The position numbers and the translations under genes were made by a program. Of a DNA stretch of 24,533 nucleotides, positions 15,013 through 23,212 are shown one piece after another. This stretch comes from Acidobacteriota bacterium. GTDB taxonomy: Bacteria > Acidobacteriota > Vicinamibacteria > Vicinamibacterales > JACQTH01. The number at the start of each line of letters is the position of its first letter. Position 1 is the stretch's first letter. The notes under the pieces were generated by a model that worked only from the letters and a program-made list of their open reading frames with translations, was not told the DNA's origin and ran no database searches. The stretch covers positions 1-24,533 of the forward strand of contig JACQTH010000583.1 in the NCBI GenBank assembly GCA_016210935.1, given 5' to 3'.

Positions 15013-16536
15013 ATGGAAACGACAACGGAACGGATGACCGGCGGCCGCGTCGGCGCCGATCTCGACATGGCGCTGACGTTCGATGACGTCCTGCTCGTGC
15101 CCCAGCGATCGCCGGTCCTGCCGACGCAGGTCGACGTGTCGACGCCGTTGACGCGCCGGATTCGGCTGACCGTCCCGCTCATGAGCGCCGCCATGGACAC
15201 CGTCACCGAGTCGCGGCTGGCGATTGCGATGGCGCAGCACGGCGGCCTCGGGGTCATCCACAAGAACCTCAGCGCCGAGGAACAGGCGTCCGAAGTCGAT
15301 CGGGTGAAACGATCGGAGAGCGGGATGATCGTCAACCCGATCACGTTGTCGCCTCAGCACCGGATCCATCAGGCGCTCGAGCTGATGAAGAAATACCGGA
15401 TCTCGGGCGTGCCGGTCACCGAGGACGGCCGCAAGGAAGGCAAGCTGGTGGGCATCCTGACGAACCGCGATCTCCGATTCGAGACCAACGTCAATCGGCC
15501 CGTCTCGGAGATCATGACCCGCGAAAACCTCATCACGGTGCCCGTCGGCACGACGCTCGAGCAGGCGCGCGAGATTCTTCATCAGCACAAGGTCGAGAAG
15601 CTGCTGGTCGTCGACCGCGAGTACATGCTGAAGGGTCTCATCACCGTCAAGGACATCCAGAAGATGATCAAGTACCCCAGCGCGTGCAAGGATTCGCTGG
15701 GGCGGCTGCGGGTCGGCGCCGCCATCGGCGTGGGGAAGGACGCCCTCGATCGCGCCGAGATGCTGGCCGCGGCGCACGCCGACGTGCTGGTCGTCGACAC
15801 GGCGCACGGGCACTCCGAGCGGGTGCTCGAGATGGTGCGCGACATCCGGCGCCGGTTTCCGAACGTGGATCTCATCGCCGGGAATGTCGCGACGGCGGCG
15901 GCCACGGAAGATCTCGCGCGGCTCGGCGTCGATGCGGTGAAGGTCGGCATCGGAGCGGGATCGATCTGCACGACCCGCGTGATTGCGGGCGTCGGCGTGC
16001 CGATGATCACCGCGATCTCGGAGTGCGCGCGCGCCGCCGCGCGCTACGATCTGCCGGTGATTGCGGACGGCGGGATTCGCTATTCCGGCGACATCACGAA
16101 GGCGCTGGCCGTCGGGGCCAGCTCGGTCATGATCGGGAGCCTGTTCGCCGGCACCGACGAAAGCCCGGGCGAGCTGATCCTGTATCAGGGACGCAGCTTC
16201 AAGGAGTATCGCGGGATGGGATCGATCGGCGCCATGCGGCGCGGCAGCCGGGACCGGTATTTCCAGGACGAATTCGAGCTGGAGACGCCGGGCGGCGGCG
16301 ACAAGCTGGTGCCGGAAGGGATCGAGGGTCGCGTCCCGCACAAAGGAGGCCTGGCGGGCATGATGCATCAGCTCGTGGGGGGCCTTCGCGCCGGCATGGG
16401 GTACTGCGGCGCGCGCACCATCCGCGAGCTGCAGGAGTCAGCGACGCTGATTCGGGTCACGCAGGCGGGCGTGCGCGAAAGCCATGTGCACGATGTCGTG
16501 ATCATGAAAGAGGCGCCGAATTATCGGGTGGAATAG
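15013..16536 (+). CDS. guaB: Inosine-5'-monophosphate dehydrogenase
   Basis: It oxidises IMP to XMP with NAD+, the committed step to guanine nucleotides, in the cytoplasm. The start is ATG 15013 behind GGGGGAG (15004-15010), giving 507 residues; the frame stays open further upstream only inside secA. Motifs: LTFDDVLLVPQRSPVLPTQV, PLMSAAMDTVTESRLAIAMA, two CBS domains at about 100-220 (HQALELMKKYRISGVPVTED; LEQAREILHQHKVEKLLVVD), and the catalytic loop GIGAGSICTTRVIAGVGVP with Cys319. The active-site flap region is GSLFAGTDESPGE and YRGMGSIGAMRRGS. The CBS pair may mediate purine-nucleotide regulation, as known for the family. The gene is convergent with tsaE, 16 bp away, across the palindrome at 16544. 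Confidence 0.98.
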   Translation: METTTERMTGGRVGADLDMALTFDDVLLVPQRSPVLPTQVDVSTPLTRRIRLTVPLMSAAMDTVTESRLAIAMAQHGGLGVIHKNLSAEEQASEVDRVKRSESGMIVNPITLSPQHRIHQALELMKKYRISGVPVTEDGRKEGKLVGILTNRDLRFETNVNRPVSEIMTRENLITVPVGTTLEQAREILHQHKVEKLLVVDREYMLKGLITVKDIQKMIKYPSACKDSLGRLRVGAAIGVGKDALDRAEMLAAAHADVLVVDTAHGHSERVLEMVRDIRRRFPNVDLIAGNVATAAATEDLARLGVDAVKVGIGAGSICTTRVIAGVGVPMITAISECARAAARYDLPVIADGGIRYSGDITKALAVGASSVMIGSLFAGTDESPGELILYQGRSFKEYRGMGSIGAMRRGSRDRYFQDEFELETPGGGDKLVPEGIEGRVPHKGGLAGMMHQLVGGLRAGMGYCGARTIRELQESATLIRVTQAGVRESHVHDVVIMKEAPNYRVE

Positions 16537-16543
16537 AAGATGG

Positions 16544-16563
16544 CTTCCGCCTTCAGGCGGAAG
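16544..16563 (-). repeat. Palindrome, CTRAAG family copy 4, between guaB and tsaE
   Basis: Minus strand: perfect 9-bp arms CTTCCGCCT and AGGCGGAAG around GA, followed by CCAT. Compared with copy 1 the stem differs by one G-C pair turned into C-G on both arms, a compensated change. It overlaps the tsaE 3' end: the TGA stop is formed by the centre of the palindrome. It may also serve as a bidirectional 3' end for the convergent genes, though no T-tract is present. Confidence 0.8.
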
Positions 16564-17002
16564 ATCCGGGTTGAATCGTGATGCGCCGTGTATCGCCGCC
16601 GAGATCCTCGATCTTCACCATGACGGCCTTCCCCGGCGGACGCAGGAGCTTCTCCGCCCATTCGATCGCCACGATGGAGTGCGGACCTGCCAGCTCCTGG
16701 AGCCCCAGATCCTCCGCTTCGTCGGAGGTGATCCTGTACAAATCCGCATGGTGAAGTGTCGTCCGGCCGCGGTACTCCTGAATGAGCGTAAAGGTCGGGC
16801 TCGACACTTGATCGGAATCGAGGCCCAGACCTTCGGCCAGTCCGCGAACGAACGCGGTCTTCCCTGCCCCAAGCTCTCCCAGCAACAGCACCGTTGTCCC
16901 GGGTTCCAGCGCTGACGCCAGCTGGCGGGCGACGGCGGCCGTCTGCGCTTCCGAGCGTGTGACGATGTCGTTCCACACCGCGCGCGCTTCAGCCTTCGAC
17001 AC
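16553..17002 (-). CDS. tsaE: tRNA threonylcarbamoyladenosine biosynthesis ATPase TsaE
   Basis: TsaE is the ATPase partner of TsaB/TsaD in making the essential t6A37 modification of ANN-decoding tRNAs. The 149-residue product has the family length. Walker A GELGAGKT lies at about 42-49, followed by SPTFTLIQEYRG, HADLYRI and IVAIEWAEKL, all TsaE hallmarks. ATG at 17002 overlaps the end of nnr by 14 bp, so the two are probably translated from one message. The last residues (GSSA, then stop) are encoded within the palindrome at 16544-16563, which suggests the repeat inserted at or replaced the original 3' end. tsaB and tsaD are not in the window. Confidence 0.95.
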   Translation of the reverse strand: MSKAEARAVWNDIVTRSEAQTAAVARQLASALEPGTTVLLLGELGAGKTAFVRGLAEGLGLDSDQVSSPTFTLIQEYRGRTTLHHADLYRITSDEAEDLGLQELAGPHSIVAIEWAEKLLRPPGKAVMVKIEDLGGDTRRITIQPGSSA

Positions 17003-18557
17003 GCTTGCGTGCGGTGACTTCGAGGAGCGCGTCGCCCAGGTAGTCGAGCAGATCCCCGGCGGTCATCGCCACTTCTCCCAGATCCGCGTCCGCCAAGTCG
17101 CCGGCGGCGCCATGGAGAAACACGGCGATCTTGCAGGCGGCCTCCGCGTCCAGCAGCTGCCCGAACCACGCGGCGATCATGCCGGTCAGCACATCGCCCG
17201 TGCCGCCGGTCGCCATCCCGGGGTTGCCGGTTGGATTGATGAACACCTCGCCTTTGGGCGTAGCGATAATGGTGCGATGTCCCTTCAGGATCACGTACAG
17301 GCGATGATGCGAGGCGAAATCGCGGGCGATCTGAACGCGATTCCCCTGCACTTCTTCGGTCGTGATCCCGAGCAGACGCGCCATCTCGCCGGGATGCGGC
17401 GTCAGGATGACCGCCATTCCCTCCCGGGCCGACAGGGGATCCGGCTCGCCGGCAAACGCGTTCACGGCGTCCGCGTCCAGGACGATTGGCGATCCTGTCT
17501 GCGCCAGCAGCTCGCGAACGAACGCGCGCGTTTCGGGATCCGACCCGAGGCCCGGCCCGATCGCCACCACGTCCTGCGGAAGCTCCAGCACGCGCTGGAG
17601 GGCCGGCGCCGCAATGCCACCAGTCTCGGTTTCTTCCAGCCCCTCTGTCATGTATTCGGCCGCCAGGGTCGCGATGGTCGACTGGCAGCTTCGCGGCGCG
17701 GCGACTGTCACGAGCCCTGCTCCGGACCTGAGCGCGCCCATTGCGGCCAGATGCGCCGCGCCGGTCTTTCCGCGACTGCCCGCGACCACCAGGACATGGC
17801 CGAAATCGCCCTTATGGGCGTCGGCCGCCCGGGGCGTGATGAGCCTGCGGATGTCCTCGCGCGTCAGCAGCTCGATTCGATCGCCTTCGACGTTGTTCAA
17901 GACTTCGTTCGGGATGCCAATATCCGCAATCACCAGACGCCCGGCGTACGCCTGGCCCGGGGGCAGGACCAGAGGAAGCTTGGCGGCGCCGAGCGTGACG
18001 GTCATGGTGGCCTCGATGCAGTCCCCGATCAGCTCGTTCGTATCCGCCGACAATCCGCTCGGCAGATCGATCGAGACGATCGGGATGCCCAGCGAATTGA
18101 GGTCCGCCACGACGGTGCCCAGCAGGCCCTGAAGCGGCGTCTTGAGGCCGGTCCCAAAGAGCGCGTCGACGATCACGTGACAGCCGCCGATCTCCGATGA
18201 GTGAAGCTCCCACTCCTGCTCGTTGGTGATCTCGACGACCGACAGAGAGAGCCGTCCGAGCACTTCGAGGTTCGTGCGGGCGGCGCCCTTGACCCCGGCG
18301 ATCTCCCCGATGACGAAGACCCCGACTTCGACGCCGCGCTGGTGCAGCGTGCGGGCGACCACGCAGCCGTCGCCGCCGTTGTTGCCGCGGCCGCAGATGA
18401 TGGCGACCCGGTGATCGGCGAGGTTCTCGAAGCGGGCCTCCATCGCCGCGACCACCTGGCGTCCGGCGTTTTCCATCAGCACGAGGGCCGGGATGCCGAT
18501 CTCGTCGATCGTCCGCCGATCGGCCTCGCGCATCTGGCTCGCGTTCAGGACTCGCAT
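16989..18557 (-). CDS. nnr: Bifunctional NAD(P)HX epimerase / ADP-dependent NAD(P)HX dehydratase
   Basis: It repairs hydrated NADH and NADPH: the N-terminal half interconverts R and S NAD(P)HX and the C-terminal half dehydrates S-NAD(P)HX using ADP or ATP. The 522-residue protein has the usual fused length. The YjeF_N domain (about 1-215) shows MRVLNASQMREADRRTIDE, GRGNNGGDGCVVARTL and VIVDALFGTGL. The ribokinase-like YjeF_C domain (about 225-510) shows HKGDFGHVLVVAGSRGKTGA, VVAIGPGLGSD, TPHPGEMARLLG and the catalytic GGTGDVLTG (Asp455). ATG 18557 is the natural start. It lies 40 bp downstream of gcvP across the palindrome at 18572 and overlaps tsaE by 14 bp. Confidence 0.96.
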   Translation of the reverse strand: MRVLNASQMREADRRTIDEIGIPALVLMENAGRQVVAAMEARFENLADHRVAIICGRGNNGGDGCVVARTLHQRGVEVGVFVIGEIAGVKGAARTNLEVLGRLSLSVVEITNEQEWELHSSEIGGCHVIVDALFGTGLKTPLQGLLGTVVADLNSLGIPIVSIDLPSGLSADTNELIGDCIEATMTVTLGAAKLPLVLPPGQAYAGRLVIADIGIPNEVLNNVEGDRIELLTREDIRRLITPRAADAHKGDFGHVLVVAGSRGKTGAAHLAAMGALRSGAGLVTVAAPRSCQSTIATLAAEYMTEGLEETETGGIAAPALQRVLELPQDVVAIGPGLGSDPETRAFVRELLAQTGSPIVLDADAVNAFAGEPDPLSAREGMAVILTPHPGEMARLLGITTEEVQGNRVQIARDFASHHRLYVILKGHRTIIATPKGEVFINPTGNPGMATGGTGDVLTGMIAAWFGQLLDAEAACKIAVFLHGAAGDLADADLGEVAMTAGDLLDYLGDALLEVTARKRVEG

Positions 18558-18571
18558 GGCGTTCGCTCAAA

Positions 18572-18587
18572 CCAAGCTGAAGCTTGG
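18572..18587 (+). repeat. Palindrome, CTRAAG family copy 5, between gcvP and nnr
   Basis: Arms CCAAGCT and AGCTTGG around GA, then GTCCCACGACT running into the gcvP stop codon on the opposite strand. The centre CTGAAG and the flank CCACGA match copy 1, while the stem sequence is different. In the gcv-nnr message it falls in the 40-nt gap upstream of the nnr start. Confidence 0.65.
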
Positions 18588-18597
18588 GTCCCACGAC

Positions 18598-21519
18598 TTA
18601 AGGGTATTGCGTCGGCGGGCAGGCGCAGAAGAGATTGCGATCACCGTACGGATTGTCGATCCGCCCGACACTCGGCCAGAACTTCTTCGCCTTGACGAAC
18701 GGCAGCGGATAGACCGCGCGCTCGCGCGAGTACGGGTGCGTCCAGACATCGGCCGTCGCTTCCTCGGCCGTGTGGGGCGCGTTCCGAAGCACGTTGTCTC
18801 GCGGGTGGGCCTTGCCGTCGATGACGTCCTGAATCTCCTGGCGAATGGAAATCATCGCGTCGCAGAATCGATCGAGCTCGTCTTGCGATTCGCTCTCGGT
18901 CGGCTCGACCATGAGCGTGCCAGCAACCGGAAACGAGACAGTCGGCGCATGGAACCCGTAGTCCATGAGCCGCTTTGCGACGTCCTGCTCGTCGATCCCG
19001 GCCGCCTCCTTGAAGCCACGCAGGTCGAAGATCAGCTCGTGCGCGACGCGACCGCCCGCGCCGGCAAACAAGACCGGATAGTGCCGTTCGAGCCGGGCCT
19101 TCATGTAATTCGCGTTGAGAATCGCGTAGCGCGTGGCGTCCGTACAGCCCGAGCCGCCGAGCAGACGGATGTACGCGTACGAGATCACGAGGATGCTCGC
19201 GCTTCCCCACGGTGCCGCGGCTACAGGCGGAATCGCCCGGTCACCCGGGCCGGCCAGCGGATGGCCGGGCAGATACGGCGCGAGATGGCGCGCCACGGCA
19301 ATGGGGCCCATGCCGGGACCGCCGCCGCCGTGTGGAATGCTGAACGTCTTGTGCAGGTTGAGGTGACAGACGTCGGCGCCGATGGCGGCGGGGCTGGTCA
19401 ACCCGACCTGCGCGTTCAGATTGGCGCCATCCATGTACACCTGACCGCCGTGCTCGTGCACGATGGCGCACATCTCACGAATCCCGGCTTCGTAGACCCC
19501 ATGGGTCGACGGATACGTAATCATCAGAGCGGCGAGCCGGTCGCGATGCGCCGCCGCCTTCTCCCGCAGATCGTTCAGGTCAACGTCTCCACCTGCATCA
19601 CACAGGACGACGACGACCTGCATCCCGGCCATCACGGCGCTGGCTGGATTGGTGCCGTGAGCCGATGAGGGGATGAGGACGACCGTTCGCTGCGGCTGGC
19701 CCCGGCCGTGGTGATAGCCGCGAATGGCGAGCAGGCCGGCCAACTCTCCCTGCGCGCCGGAGTTCGGCTGCAGCGAGACGGCGGCGAGTCCGGTGATGGC
19801 CGTCAGCGCCGCTTCGAGCTCGCGAAAGATCTGCCGATAGCCCTGTGCCTGCTCGGCCGGTGCGAACGGATGGATCCGCGAAAACTCCGGCCAGGTGACC
19901 GGCATCATTTCGGTCGCGGCATTCAGCTTCATGGTGCAGGAGCCCAGGGGGATCATCGATGTATCGAGGCCGATGTCCTTGCGCTCCAGGCCGCGGATGT
20001 ACCGCATCATCTCTGTTTCGGAATGATGCGAGTTGAAGACCGGGTGCGTCAGAAACGCCGAAGCTCGTTCCAGCTCGGGTGGATACGGTTCCGGCTCGAT
20101 CGTTTCGTCCAGCTCCGCCAACGCCGACGGACGCTCCTTTGCGGCGGCGAAGATCGACGCGATGGCCGCGAGATCCGCGGTGGTCGTCGTCTCGTCGACA
20201 GACATACCGATCGAGCCGTCCCGAAAATATCGGAAATTCAGGCCTGCCTGCGCGGCGCCGCGGCGGATGCGATCGGTCTGCAGGCCGGTTGAATCACCCG
20301 GGTCGATTTTCAGCGTATCGAAATACTGATCGTTGAGTTGCGCATAGCCGAGGCGGCGCAGCGTCTGATGCAGAAGCGACGCCAGTGCGTGCACGCGCCG
20401 CGCGATGCTGGTCAGGCCGTTCGGACCATGGTAGACGGCGTACATCGCCGCCATGTTGGCGAGAAGCGCCTGCGCGGTGCAGATATTCGACGTCGCGCGC
20501 TCGCGGCGAATGTGCTGCTCCCGCGTCTGGATAGCCATCCGGTAGGCTGTCCGGCCATGGGCGTCCACTGAGACCCCGATAATGCGTCCGGGCGCCTGGC
20601 GAATGAACCTCTCCCGCGTGGCAAAGAACGCGGCATGGGGCCCGCCGTACCCCAGCGGCACCCCAAAGCGCTGCGAGTTTCCGACGACGATATCGGCGCC
20701 CATTTCGCCCGGTGGCCTCAGGAGCGTCAACGCCAGCAGGTCCGAGGCCACCACAACGAGCAGTCCGGCACGGTGCGCCGCGTCGATGATCGGGCTCAGA
20801 TCGGTCACCGCCCCGTCGTCGTCGGGATACTGCAGCAGCACGCCGAAGGCCTTGGTGTCGCGTTCCAGCGCCCCGGCTGAAATGTCGCGGACGTCGAGGT
20901 CGATCCCGATGGGCTCCGCGCGATTGCGAACAACCGCGATGGCTTGAGGAAAACAGCGCGTCGAGACCAGAAACTGCCGGCGGCCTTCCGCGCCTTCCCT
21001 CGCCTGCACGCGCCAGGCCATCGACATGGCCTCTGCAGCGGCGGTGGCTTCGTCGAGCAGCGAGGCGTTCGCGATTTCCATTCCCGTCAGGTCCCGCACC
21101 ATCGTCTGGAAATTCAGCAGCGACTCGAGACGCCCCTGTGCCACTTCCGCCTGATACGGGGTGTACGGCGTGTACCAGCCGGGGTTCTCGAGCACCATTC
21201 GCCGGATCACGCCCGGCACGATGCAGTCGTAGTACCCCATTCCGATGTACGAACGACAGACGCGGTTCTGCTGCGCGATCTCGCGAAGGCGCCCGAGAAA
21301 CGCGTGCTCGGGCTCGGGCTCCGGCAACGCGAGCGGCTGCGACGACCGGATCCCCGGTGGAATCGTCTGATCGATCAGCTCTTCGAGCGACGACACGCCG
21401 ATTGCGCGCAGCATGGCATCGCGATCCGCCGGCCGCGGCCCGATGTGTCGTTGAGGAAAGTGATCCTGATCGGCGCCGAGAGTTGTCCGATCGGAGACGC
21501 TTCGCGGTTGAACGGTCAT
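18598..21519 (-). CDS. gcvP: Glycine dehydrogenase (decarboxylating), P-protein, single chain
   Basis: The PLP-dependent P-protein decarboxylates glycine and loads the aminomethyl group on the lipoyl arm of GcvH. At 973 residues it is the one-chain (alpha plus beta) type. N-terminal half: DHFPQRHIGP, YIGMGYYDCIVPGVIRRMVL, NPGWYTPYTPYQAEVAQGRL. C-terminal half: LGSCTMKLNAATEMMPVTWP, NSGAQGELAGLLAIR, SSAHGTNPASAVMAG, and LNLHKTFSIPHGGGGPGMG with the PLP lysine at 724. It ends DNPYGDRNLFCACPP. ATG 21519 is 8 bp after gcvH; a GTG at 21531 overlapping the gcvH stop as GTGA would add four residues. The frame stays open far upstream, but that stretch is antiparallel-free shadow of gcvH and gcvT. Confidence 0.98.
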   Translation of the reverse strand: MTVQPRSVSDRTTLGADQDHFPQRHIGPRPADRDAMLRAIGVSSLEELIDQTIPPGIRSSQPLALPEPEPEHAFLGRLREIAQQNRVCRSYIGMGYYDCIVPGVIRRMVLENPGWYTPYTPYQAEVAQGRLESLLNFQTMVRDLTGMEIANASLLDEATAAAEAMSMAWRVQAREGAEGRRQFLVSTRCFPQAIAVVRNRAEPIGIDLDVRDISAGALERDTKAFGVLLQYPDDDGAVTDLSPIIDAAHRAGLLVVVASDLLALTLLRPPGEMGADIVVGNSQRFGVPLGYGGPHAAFFATRERFIRQAPGRIIGVSVDAHGRTAYRMAIQTREQHIRRERATSNICTAQALLANMAAMYAVYHGPNGLTSIARRVHALASLLHQTLRRLGYAQLNDQYFDTLKIDPGDSTGLQTDRIRRGAAQAGLNFRYFRDGSIGMSVDETTTTADLAAIASIFAAAKERPSALAELDETIEPEPYPPELERASAFLTHPVFNSHHSETEMMRYIRGLERKDIGLDTSMIPLGSCTMKLNAATEMMPVTWPEFSRIHPFAPAEQAQGYRQIFRELEAALTAITGLAAVSLQPNSGAQGELAGLLAIRGYHHGRGQPQRTVVLIPSSAHGTNPASAVMAGMQVVVVLCDAGGDVDLNDLREKAAAHRDRLAALMITYPSTHGVYEAGIREMCAIVHEHGGQVYMDGANLNAQVGLTSPAAIGADVCHLNLHKTFSIPHGGGGPGMGPIAVARHLAPYLPGHPLAGPGDRAIPPVAAAPWGSASILVISYAYIRLLGGSGCTDATRYAILNANYMKARLERHYPVLFAGAGGRVAHELIFDLRGFKEAAGIDEQDVAKRLMDYGFHAPTVSFPVAGTLMVEPTESESQDELDRFCDAMISIRQEIQDVIDGKAHPRDNVLRNAPHTAEEATADVWTHPYSRERAVYPLPFVKAKKFWPSVGRIDNPYGDRNLFCACPPTQYP

Positions 21520-21527
21520 CCCGATGG

Positions 21528-21899
21528 TCACTTGATGAGTTGCGAGTATTCCTCGACGGTCAGCAGTCGGTTCGTGTCGGCAGGGTTCGACAGGCGGAGC
21601 ACGATCATCCAGCTCTTGAACGCGTCCGCGTTGACCTGCTCGGGCCGCTCGACGAGCGCCGTGTTGACTTCGATCACTTCCCCGCTCATCGGGCAATACA
21701 GTTCCGACACCGCCTTCACGGATTCGATGGTGCCGAAGACCTGGCCCTTCTCGAACGTCTTGCCAATCGCCGGCAGCTCGAGATAGACGACGTCGCCGAG
21801 CTGCTTCTGCGCGTAATCGGTGATGCCGACGCGCCCGCGACCGTCCTCGATGGCGATCCACTCGTGGTCCTTGGTGTACCGGTAGTCGTTCGGATCCAT
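21528..21899 (-). CDS. gcvH: Glycine cleavage system H protein
   Basis: This is the small lipoylated carrier that shuttles the aminomethyl intermediate between P, T and L proteins. ATG 21899 gives 123 residues starting MDPNDYRYTKDHEWIAIEDG; a GTG at 21902 would add one residue. AAAGGTGAG at the gcvT stop is a good ribosome binding site for the ATG. Motifs: VGITDYAQKQLGDVVYLELP, GTIESVKAVSELYCP with the lipoyl lysine at 62, SGEVIEVNTALVERPE and DAFKSWMIVL. It lies between gcvT (3-bp gap to the ATG) and gcvP (8-bp gap) in one operon. GcvL and lipoylation genes are not in view. Confidence 0.97.
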   Translation of the reverse strand: MDPNDYRYTKDHEWIAIEDGRGRVGITDYAQKQLGDVVYLELPAIGKTFEKGQVFGTIESVKAVSELYCPMSGEVIEVNTALVERPEQVNADAFKSWMIVLRLSNPADTNRLLTVEEYSQLIK

Positions 21900-21902
21900 C
21901 AC

Positions 21903-23021
21903 TCACCTTTTGGAACGCTTGTAGAACGGAAGCGGGACCACCTGCGCGCGCGCGAGGCGTCCGCGGACGCCGATGTCGAGCAGCGTGCCCACCGGCGTCC
22001 GGTCGGCGCGCACGTACGCCAGTGCAATGGCCTTTTTCAAGAACGGCGTCTGCGTGCCGCTCGTCACAACGCCGACCGGTTCGCCGCCGTCCATGACGTC
22101 GTAGCCATGACGAGCGATGGCGCGATCGAGCATCTCCAATCCGACCAGTTTCCGTCCGACGCCTCGGGCCTTCTGCGCCGCCAACGCTTCCCTGCCGGTG
22201 AACGCCGGCTTCTGCCACCCGATGATCCACTCCAGGTCTGCTTCGAGGATCGTGGTCGTTTCATCGATGTCGTTTCCGTACAGGCGCATCGCCGCCTCGA
22301 GGCGCAGCGTATCGCGCGCCCCCAGGCCGACCGGCACCAGCCCTGACGGGTGTCCCGCCTCGAGAATGGCGCTCCACAGGCGGTCGGCCGCCTGCGGCGG
22401 CACGAAGATCTCGAATCCGTCCTCACCCGTATATCCCGTTCGCGACACCATGGCGCGAATGCCCGCCACCTCGCCGTGCGCGAACCAGTAATACCGGAGC
22501 GTCGAGAGATCGATCCCGGTGAGTGATTGGAGGATCGGCTGCGCCTGTGGACCTTGAATGGCGAGGAGGGCGTATCGCGCGCTGCTGTTGATGGCGGCGA
22601 CGTCGCCGAACGGCGTGACCTGCTCGGCGATCCACGCGTAATCTTTTTCGATGTTCCCCGCGTTCACCACGCACAAAAAGTGCGCCGGCCCCATCCGGTA
22701 CACGAGCAGGTCGTCGACGAAACAGCCCGTCGGCGTCGTGAGGGCCGAGTACTGCGCCTGCCCGATCTTCAGCCTGGATGCGTCGTTCGACCAGATCTGC
22801 TGGACCGCGTCGAGCGCCCGATCGCCCGCAATCTCGATCTGCCCCATGTGGCTGACATCGAAGAGACCGGCGCGCGTCCGAACCGCCAGGTGCTCGTCGA
22901 CGATTCCGGTGTATTCGACGGGCATCTCCCAGCCGCCGAAGGGAACCATGCGAGCGCCGTGGGCCAGATGACGGGCGTGGAGGGGCGTGCGTTTGAGCTC
23001 GCTGACGGCCGTCTGCTCCAT
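21903..23021 (-). CDS. gcvT: Glycine cleavage system T protein (aminomethyltransferase)
   Basis: It transfers the methylene group from aminomethyl-GcvH to tetrahydrofolate and releases ammonia. The 372-residue protein has family length. Motifs: HLAHGARMVPFGGWEMPVEY, RAGLFDVSHMGQIEI, YSALTTPTGCFVDDLLVYRM, GYTGEDGFEIFVPPQAADRL, LGARDTLRLEAAMRLYGNDI and the C-terminal GVVTSGTQTPFLKKAIALAY. It is the first gene of gcvT-gcvH-gcvP. ATG 23021 has no clear Shine-Dalgarno sequence; a small hairpin (23040-23058) lies 18 nt upstream. No glycine riboswitch core was recognised in the 190-bp leader region. Confidence 0.97.
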   Translation of the reverse strand: MEQTAVSELKRTPLHARHLAHGARMVPFGGWEMPVEYTGIVDEHLAVRTRAGLFDVSHMGQIEIAGDRALDAVQQIWSNDASRLKIGQAQYSALTTPTGCFVDDLLVYRMGPAHFLCVVNAGNIEKDYAWIAEQVTPFGDVAAINSSARYALLAIQGPQAQPILQSLTGIDLSTLRYYWFAHGEVAGIRAMVSRTGYTGEDGFEIFVPPQAADRLWSAILEAGHPSGLVPVGLGARDTLRLEAAMRLYGNDIDETTTILEADLEWIIGWQKPAFTGREALAAQKARGVGRKLVGLEMLDRAIARHGYDVMDGGEPVGVVTSGTQTPFLKKAIALAYVRADRTPVGTLLDIGVRGRLARAQVVPLPFYKRSKR

Positions 23022-23039
23022 GAAGGGTCTGCGTGATCA

Positions 23040-23058
23040 AACACGAAGATCTCGTGTT
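23040..23058 (-). promoter_or_regulatory. Small hairpin in the gcvT leader
   Basis: Seven-bp arms AACACGA and TCGTGTT around a 5-nt loop, 18 nt before the gcvT ATG. It could modulate translation of gcvT, which lacks a visible Shine-Dalgarno sequence. There is no evidence of ligand binding. Confidence 0.35.
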
Positions 23059-23082
23059 CACGACGAGGGCCGGAACCGTGTA

Positions 23083-23112
23083 ACCGTACTATGCGGCTGT
23101 CTGGAGGGTCAA
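23083..23112 (-). promoter_or_regulatory. Candidate sigma70-like promoter for gcvTHP
   Basis: On the minus strand TTGACC (23112-23107) and TACGGT (23088-23083) are 18 bp apart, about 60 nt upstream of gcvT. The -35 is 5/6 to consensus and the -10 is poor, so this is a weak candidate. Confidence 0.25.
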
Positions 23113-23144
23113 GGAAGGCCTGGAGCAGGCAGTGGGACACTGTC

Positions 23145-23204
23145 AAAAAAGATCCGGGCCCGGCGCGCGTTGGCACGACGGGCCCGTCGTCTGGACGAGC
23201 CAAC
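23145..23204 (-). terminator. Terminator of the small membrane protein operon
   Basis: On the minus strand, 9 nt after the stop at 23213, GTTGGC and GCCAAC arms enclose the 16-nt palindrome ACGACGGGCCCGTCGT. A second CCGGGCCCGG then precedes GATC and six Ts (23150-23145). Alternative pairing of the two CGGGCCCG copies would put a strong stem almost directly before the T-tract. The T-tract overlaps a TTGACA that could belong to the gcv promoter region. Confidence 0.55.
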
Positions 23205-23212
23205 CCGGGAAT

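Noticed and set aside
12870..15344. 824-codon minus-strand frame over secA and the guaB start
   Set aside because: Antisense shadow; crosses two conserved genes and a terminator and shows no domain.
14968..16368. 466-codon minus-strand frame over guaB
   Set aside because: Antisense shadow with Arg/His/Asp-rich, low-complexity composition.
4649..18596. CRISPR array or toxin-antitoxin system from the palindromes
   Set aside because: Copies are dispersed kilobases apart in both orientations without regular spacers, and no cas or toxin gene is present.
16959..19668. Plus-strand frames over nnr and gcvP (413 and 391 codons)
   Set aside because: Antisense to strongly supported genes; no motifs.
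21520..22230. N-terminal extension of the gcvP frame to 1210 codons
   Set aside because: It overlaps gcvH and gcvT in another frame; conserved GcvP sequence begins only near 21519.
23022..23212. Glycine riboswitch before gcvT
   Set aside because: I could not find the conserved aptamer core by eye; only a simple hairpin and a terminator are visible.
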